DNA from: Sepioteuthis lessoniana
Lineage: Eukaryota > Mollusca > Cephalopoda > Myopsida > Loliginidae
NCBI GenBank assembly: GCA_963585895.1
Contig: OY757917.1
Span: forward strand, 102,225,617 to 102,289,616
DNA: 64,000 bases
Direction: 5' to 3'
The position numbers were made by a program, and so were the translations under genes. A model generated the notes under the pieces. That model ran no database searches and was not told where the DNA came from. It saw only the letters and a list, made by a program, of their open reading frames with translations. Of this stretch, positions 59,901 to 64,000 are shown piece after piece (the first letter of the stretch is position 1; every line of letters starts with the position of its first letter).

Positions 59901-60281
59901 AATAACCTTGTGTCACATGAGAGCTGGTGGGAGGTTGGATGAATAAATCATATTGTCTTTCTCTAAGATTTTTGGAAATCTTCTTCAAAAATCTTATTAT
60001 AAAAATATTGTTTTGATGAAGAATTTGTGTTTTCTTTGTAACACACTGATTGTAAAAGTATGTTGATATCATCCTTCATAAGAAACCAAAACATCGAGGT
60101 AACTTTTTGCACAACTTGATTAAAGAAAAATGTCATTTAATAAGAATTTTATCACAAAGTTAAAGTCATAAATAAATTCAGTAAATTTGATTTAATATTT
60201 CTATAATTGTTCTTAAAAATATTCAGCAAAAATTTAAAAGAGAAAACAATGTACACAGACACAACATTTAAAAAAAATTAC

Positions 60282-61981
60282 CGTATTTTTCAGGCGATGA
60301 GACACACTTAAAATCAATCAATTTTCTCAAAAATCGATGGTGCACCTTATATTCCAGTGTGCCTTATGTATTTATTCTGGTTGTGCTTACTTATCTCAAA
60401 CTAATCTTATGAAATACACGGTGCTCAAAAAAATTCTACTTTTTCATATTTAAGACATGAAGTTGATTTCACTTCAATCAACAGACTAGCATATCTCATG
60501 TAAATAATTTCCTTTTGATCTCACCATCCTTTTTGGCTAAGTTTTAATTGAAAATTTTTACAGAGTGTGACATGGTTTTCAATATGTTCATTTAAATTGG
60601 ATTTTATTAATCAATATCATGAAAAGGCAATTATTCAAATATTACAATTTTGTTTATTAATGAGTGAATTAATAATTTTAAAAAATTTCATGTTGTTTGT
60701 CCAAATAGAATTTTCTTTGTAGAATTTTATTTATTTTTGAGGTCTTAATGACAGATTGAAATAAAAATGTTGAGCCGCTCTCATGTTTTTGATTTGGGAA
60801 TTGTTTTTCAAAAATTGAGTTTTTAATGTCAATTTTGAGTTCTTTATAATGAAGATTTTCTTTTAAATTTTTTTTATTTTATAGTTTAGTCTCTTTTCTT
60901 TGAACTGAATGAATTAAAAAGTAGTCATTTTCATTTTAAATATTTTTTCTGAACATTTGAAATCATGGGTGGCCCAAAAATGTCGATTTCTATGAACATA
61001 ACAACAGGAGCCTTGTGGAATAATATGTATTATGCTTCAACATACCAGTAATATTATGGTGTGTATATAAGGACCCCAAAATGGCACCTGTTAGGAGACA
61101 TCCTTACAAAGCGGATTTCAAACAATTACACATTAGAACAAGAACTACCATCTCACAGCAACTGCTAAAGGATTACGAAGAAAAGCTGCACATACTGCAA
61201 GAACAAGATTACTGAAAAGAAGATCCAGCCAGAACACATCACCAACATGGGTGAGGTACCCCTCGCCTTTGACATCCCTGTGAACCGTACTGTCAAGAAA
61301 ACAGGGACCAGTACGATGTCTGTATGCACCACAGGGAATAAGAAGTCATTCTTCACTGTAATTCTTGGTTGCAAGGCAAATAGCCAGAAACTACCACCCA
61401 TGGTCATTTTCAAGATGAAGACTTTGCCAAAAGAAAAGTTTCCAGCTGGCATCATCATCAAGGTTAGCCCAAAGGGCGGATGGCTGAGAGAAGTTTATAT
61501 CAAGAGACCAAACGGCTTTTTTCACAAATCTCTATCCCAATTGATATGCGACTCCATGCACGACCATTTCATTGATACTGTCAAAACCCAAGTGAAGCAA
61601 ATTAATTAAGTGCTTGCCATCATTATGGGTGGATTAACCAAAGAATTCCAACCGTTAGATATTGTTCAAAGTTAAATTGCAAGCTGAGTGAAAGCATTGG
61701 ATGTCAGAAGGCGAACACACATTCACCAAGATAGGGAAGCAATGCTGGGCAAGTTAAGAAGCCACTATCTGCTATGGATCCTGGATACCTGGGTTAAGGT
61801 ATCAATCTCAAGTATCATCCAAGCTTTCATAAAGGCCGGAATCATCACTGAACAGCTAGGTACTGGTAACAGCAATGAGACTAACTTGAGGGATCTGGGC
61901 ATACTTGATGCTGAAATTGCCCAATTGTTAAACTCAGACACTGAAGATGAAGAATTTGGTGGATTTATGGAAGAGGAATAA
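60282..61981 (+). mobile_element. Pogo/Tigger-type DNA transposon, decayed
   Basis: A terminal-repeat-like start (ccgtatttttcaggcgatga, TA before it) at 60282. The coding part from about 61130 reads QQLLKDYEEKLH, then MGEVPLAFDIPVNRTV (61247), LPPMVIFKMKTLPKEKFPAG, WLREVYIKRPNGFFHKS and SQLICDSMHDHFID, matching the DDE domain of pogo-family transposases (CDSMHDH region includes a catalytic Asp). A frameshift near 61600 separates the C-terminal part (WILDTWVKVSISSIIQAFIK ... LNSDTEDEEFGGFMEEE, stop 61979-61981). The N-terminal DNA-binding domain is mostly missing and no right terminal repeat was found. Confidence 0.82.
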
Positions 61982-61989
61982 ACTGAAAA

Positions 61990-62600
61990 AGTGAGTGTAT
62001 TGTTTTGTATTTTTTAATTAAAATATACCATAAAAGACTTCAGACCATTTTATTAACATGCAACATGATTCAGCAGTAATTTAGATGACTTGAAATTGCA
62101 CTCACCAGTGTTGGGTATGAATTTTAAATTCCATCTTGTTTCCTATCCTCAAGAAAAGATAAATTTTATTTTCTGAATCTCAAAATCTCCATGTCTGAAT
62201 CTTAAATTCCTTCTTTCTGACATTTTTTAATCCACAAAAGATGATAAATTCTCACATTTATACAAACCTTAAATTGTCAATTCTGAATCCTAAATCATCC
62301 CCAAATTATAAGTGAGACCAATGGTGTAACTAATATCTTGTAACAACACCCCTGACAAACCAAATACTGTTGTTTATAAAAAAAACATTTTCCATTCGAA
62401 TATGAAATAGTGGTTATTAAAGGAAAAGTACAACTGAAAAATCTCGCATCAGTGTTGGATTTTTTTGCCATCAAGTTTATTACCAAGTCTTCAACCAAAA
62501 CTAAAAACAAATAAAACTTCTGCTTCTGTGCAAAATGATGAATTAGCACAGTTTATTGAAATAGAAAGAATTGATTAGATTTAAAATTGTTTATAATAAT
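61990..62600. other. Unrecognised sequence
   Basis: No exon, repeat family or transposon end recognised. Confidence 0.45.
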
Positions 62601-62607
62601 ATCAAAC

Positions 62608-62653
62608 AATATATATATATATATATATATACATACATATGTAACACATACAC

Positions 62654-62688
<35 letters not shown>

Positions 62689-62816
62689 TATATATATACA
62701 CATACACACATTTATATATGCATATGTATATACACATACACACATATGTATATATACACACACACATATATATACATATATATATATATATATGTATACA
62801 TACACACACACATAAA
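62608..62816. repeat. Compound (TA)n/(CA)n/(TACA)n microsatellite
   Basis: About 200 bp of alternating purine-pyrimidine sequence. The Tyr/Ile/Thr-rich ORFs on both strands are products of it. Confidence 0.95.
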
Positions 62817-62820
62817 TATC

Positions 62821-63308
62821 TATCATCATCATCAAGTTGTGCTACTAGCATGGATTTCCCTGACTCTCTTTCGGCATTTGTCTCTATCATCCATCACTCC
62901 CGGCAGGTCTTCTAGACTACATTCTGTGTCTGTACAGAGCTATTATAAATAAGTTTTTATTGGTCAGCCAACACTTCCACATCTGTGTGAAGGAGTCCAG
63001 CAGAGAATGTCACTTATGAGTTCGTCCTTGCTCCTACAGCAGTGCACCACATGTCTTGTTCATCTTCTTAGGATGGTTTTAGAGAAAGGAGGTGCATCCA
63101 TATAGTAGAATTTACACAACCGTTGCTTGGAAGAAATTATGTTTTATTTTATTGGATAGGTCAGACTTCCATATGATTGATAACCTATCAATAGCAGTTG
63201 ATGCCTTCACTAAGCATATATTGATGTAATTTTCAGTAAATGAGATGCTGCTACTGAGGTAGGCGAACTTGTCCCCTAATTTCAGAGAAACACCATTTAG
63301 AGTGGAGA
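62821..63308 (-). mobile_element. RTE-like LINE, 5'-truncated copy
   Basis: (ATG)n end at 62822, then minus-strand sequence up to STLNGVSLKLGDKFAYLSSS at 63300, with IWKSDLSNKIKHNFFQATVV. The truncation point matches that of the copy at 22496-23112. Confidence 0.82.
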
Positions 63309-63780
63309 TTTGGTTTGGTTTGGTTTTATGGCATATCAACCTTTGTAGGTTATTTAATGCTAAATCTATTTTTATGTAAATAATCAGTTCTATTTCAAAC
63401 AATTCAGTTTAGCATGAGAACACAGTTTGTCAAAAACATGTCTATTTCAAACTATTCAGTTTATTCAAGCAGTTATATATAACAATTCAGTTTAGTGTAA
63501 GTACAGTTTCAATGTCAAAAACAGTTCTATTTAAATAATTCAGTTTAGCATAAGCACGCAGTTTAAATGTAAGTACAGTTTAATTGTTAAAAATATTTCT
63601 ATTTCGAGCTATTCAGTTTAGTCAAGCAGTTCTAATTCAGCTAATTCAGTTTAGTATAAGTACACATTTTGTTTACACAAAGTTAAATGTCAAAACAGTT
63701 CAATGTTAAATCATTCAGTTTAGTGTAAATACAGTTTCAATGTAAAAAAACAGTTCTGTTTCAAATAATTCAGGTTGGCA
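63309..63780 (-). repeat. Family D copy with about seven 55-bp subrepeats
   Basis: Begins with (GGTTT)n and the hairpin tail (ttatggcatatcaacctttg, taggttatttaatgct), then an array of agttctatttcaaacaattc ... agcataagtacacagtt units. The body and head seen in other copies are absent. Confidence 0.87.
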
Positions 63781-63784
63781 TAAG

Positions 63785-64000
63785 CACGCTGTGTTGTATA
63801 GCCATGACCATGACCAACTATACAAACACATAATACATATACATCTACATATGCATGCAGAATCATAATGACACACAATAAAGATGCAATGAAGATGAGC
63901 GACACAGTCTTTTAGAAAAATATACACCTCTCACTTTATTTGAAAGGGTTTGTGTGTGAGAGGGAGTTGGAGACCAAACAGAACTGCAACATATTGACAC
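63785..64000. other. Unrecognised sequence at window edge
   Basis: No feature recognised in the last 215 bases. Confidence 0.4.

Noticed and set aside
59746-60072. 108-residue minus-strand ORF as a coding exon or FHA domain
   Set aside because: It reads through the strong donor, has no FHA motifs, and its frame does not match the next exon.
62571-62952. Tyr/Ile/Thr-rich ORFs on both strands
   Set aside because: Generated by a compound TA/CA microsatellite, running into an RTE fragment.

Overview
This window is eukaryotic, AT-rich, intron-rich animal DNA. Long (TA)n/(TG)n tracts, tRNA-derived SINEs, RTE-like LINEs and many Tc1/mariner, pogo, hAT and Ty3/gypsy remnants suggest an invertebrate. 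My inference is a lophotrochozoan, probably a mollusc and possibly a cephalopod. I could not test that by database search.

One host gene is supported. A minus-strand gene runs from about 58371 down to about 13050 and encodes an MDC1-like DNA-damage mediator. Ten exons join with consistent reading phases and GT/AG borders into about 1,504 residues; an eleventh, terminal exon is likely but its frame is uncertain. Two very large exons (50089-51823 and 38577-40568) encode a disordered, charged scaffold with SQ/TQ sites, basic AT-hook-like motifs and a decapeptide repeat. Six or seven small exons (32818 down to 14820) encode a tandem BRCT module. The Thr, Arg and Lys of the phosphoserine pocket of vertebrate MDC1 are all present. 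The 5' end is unresolved: either an N-terminal (FHA) part lies beyond 64000, or translation starts in the first visible exon.

Nearly everything else is mobile-element debris in the introns. The main families are: SINE-A (tRNA head, about 250 bp); SINE-B (tRNA head plus a central core); SINE-C (tRNA head, the same core, and a hairpin tail); family D (about 300-600 bp, no visible tRNA head, ending in the same hairpin tail, with 55-bp internal subrepeats in some copies); an RTE-like LINE ending in (ATG)n; a LINE with an RNase H domain whose 3' end carries the hairpin tail; and a third LINE seen only as its C-terminal part. DNA elements with readable ends and TA or 8-bp target duplications lie at 7961-8834, 11035-11624, 26214-27231, 45491-45803, 47692-48234 and 48248-49129. 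LTR elements include a solo LTR (34610-35832), a 5'-LTR/gag/pol gypsy remnant (52740-55942) and a pol fragment (28570-29612).

Layout: 1-13 kb is downstream flank packed with repeats. 13-33 kb holds the BRCT exons among SINEs, RTE copies and a 39-bp satellite. 33-52 kb holds the two scaffold exons. 52-58 kb is an intron with the gypsy element. 58-64 kb holds the first visible exon, a pogo element and microsatellites. I found no functional tRNA, no CRISPR array and no operon-like organisation.
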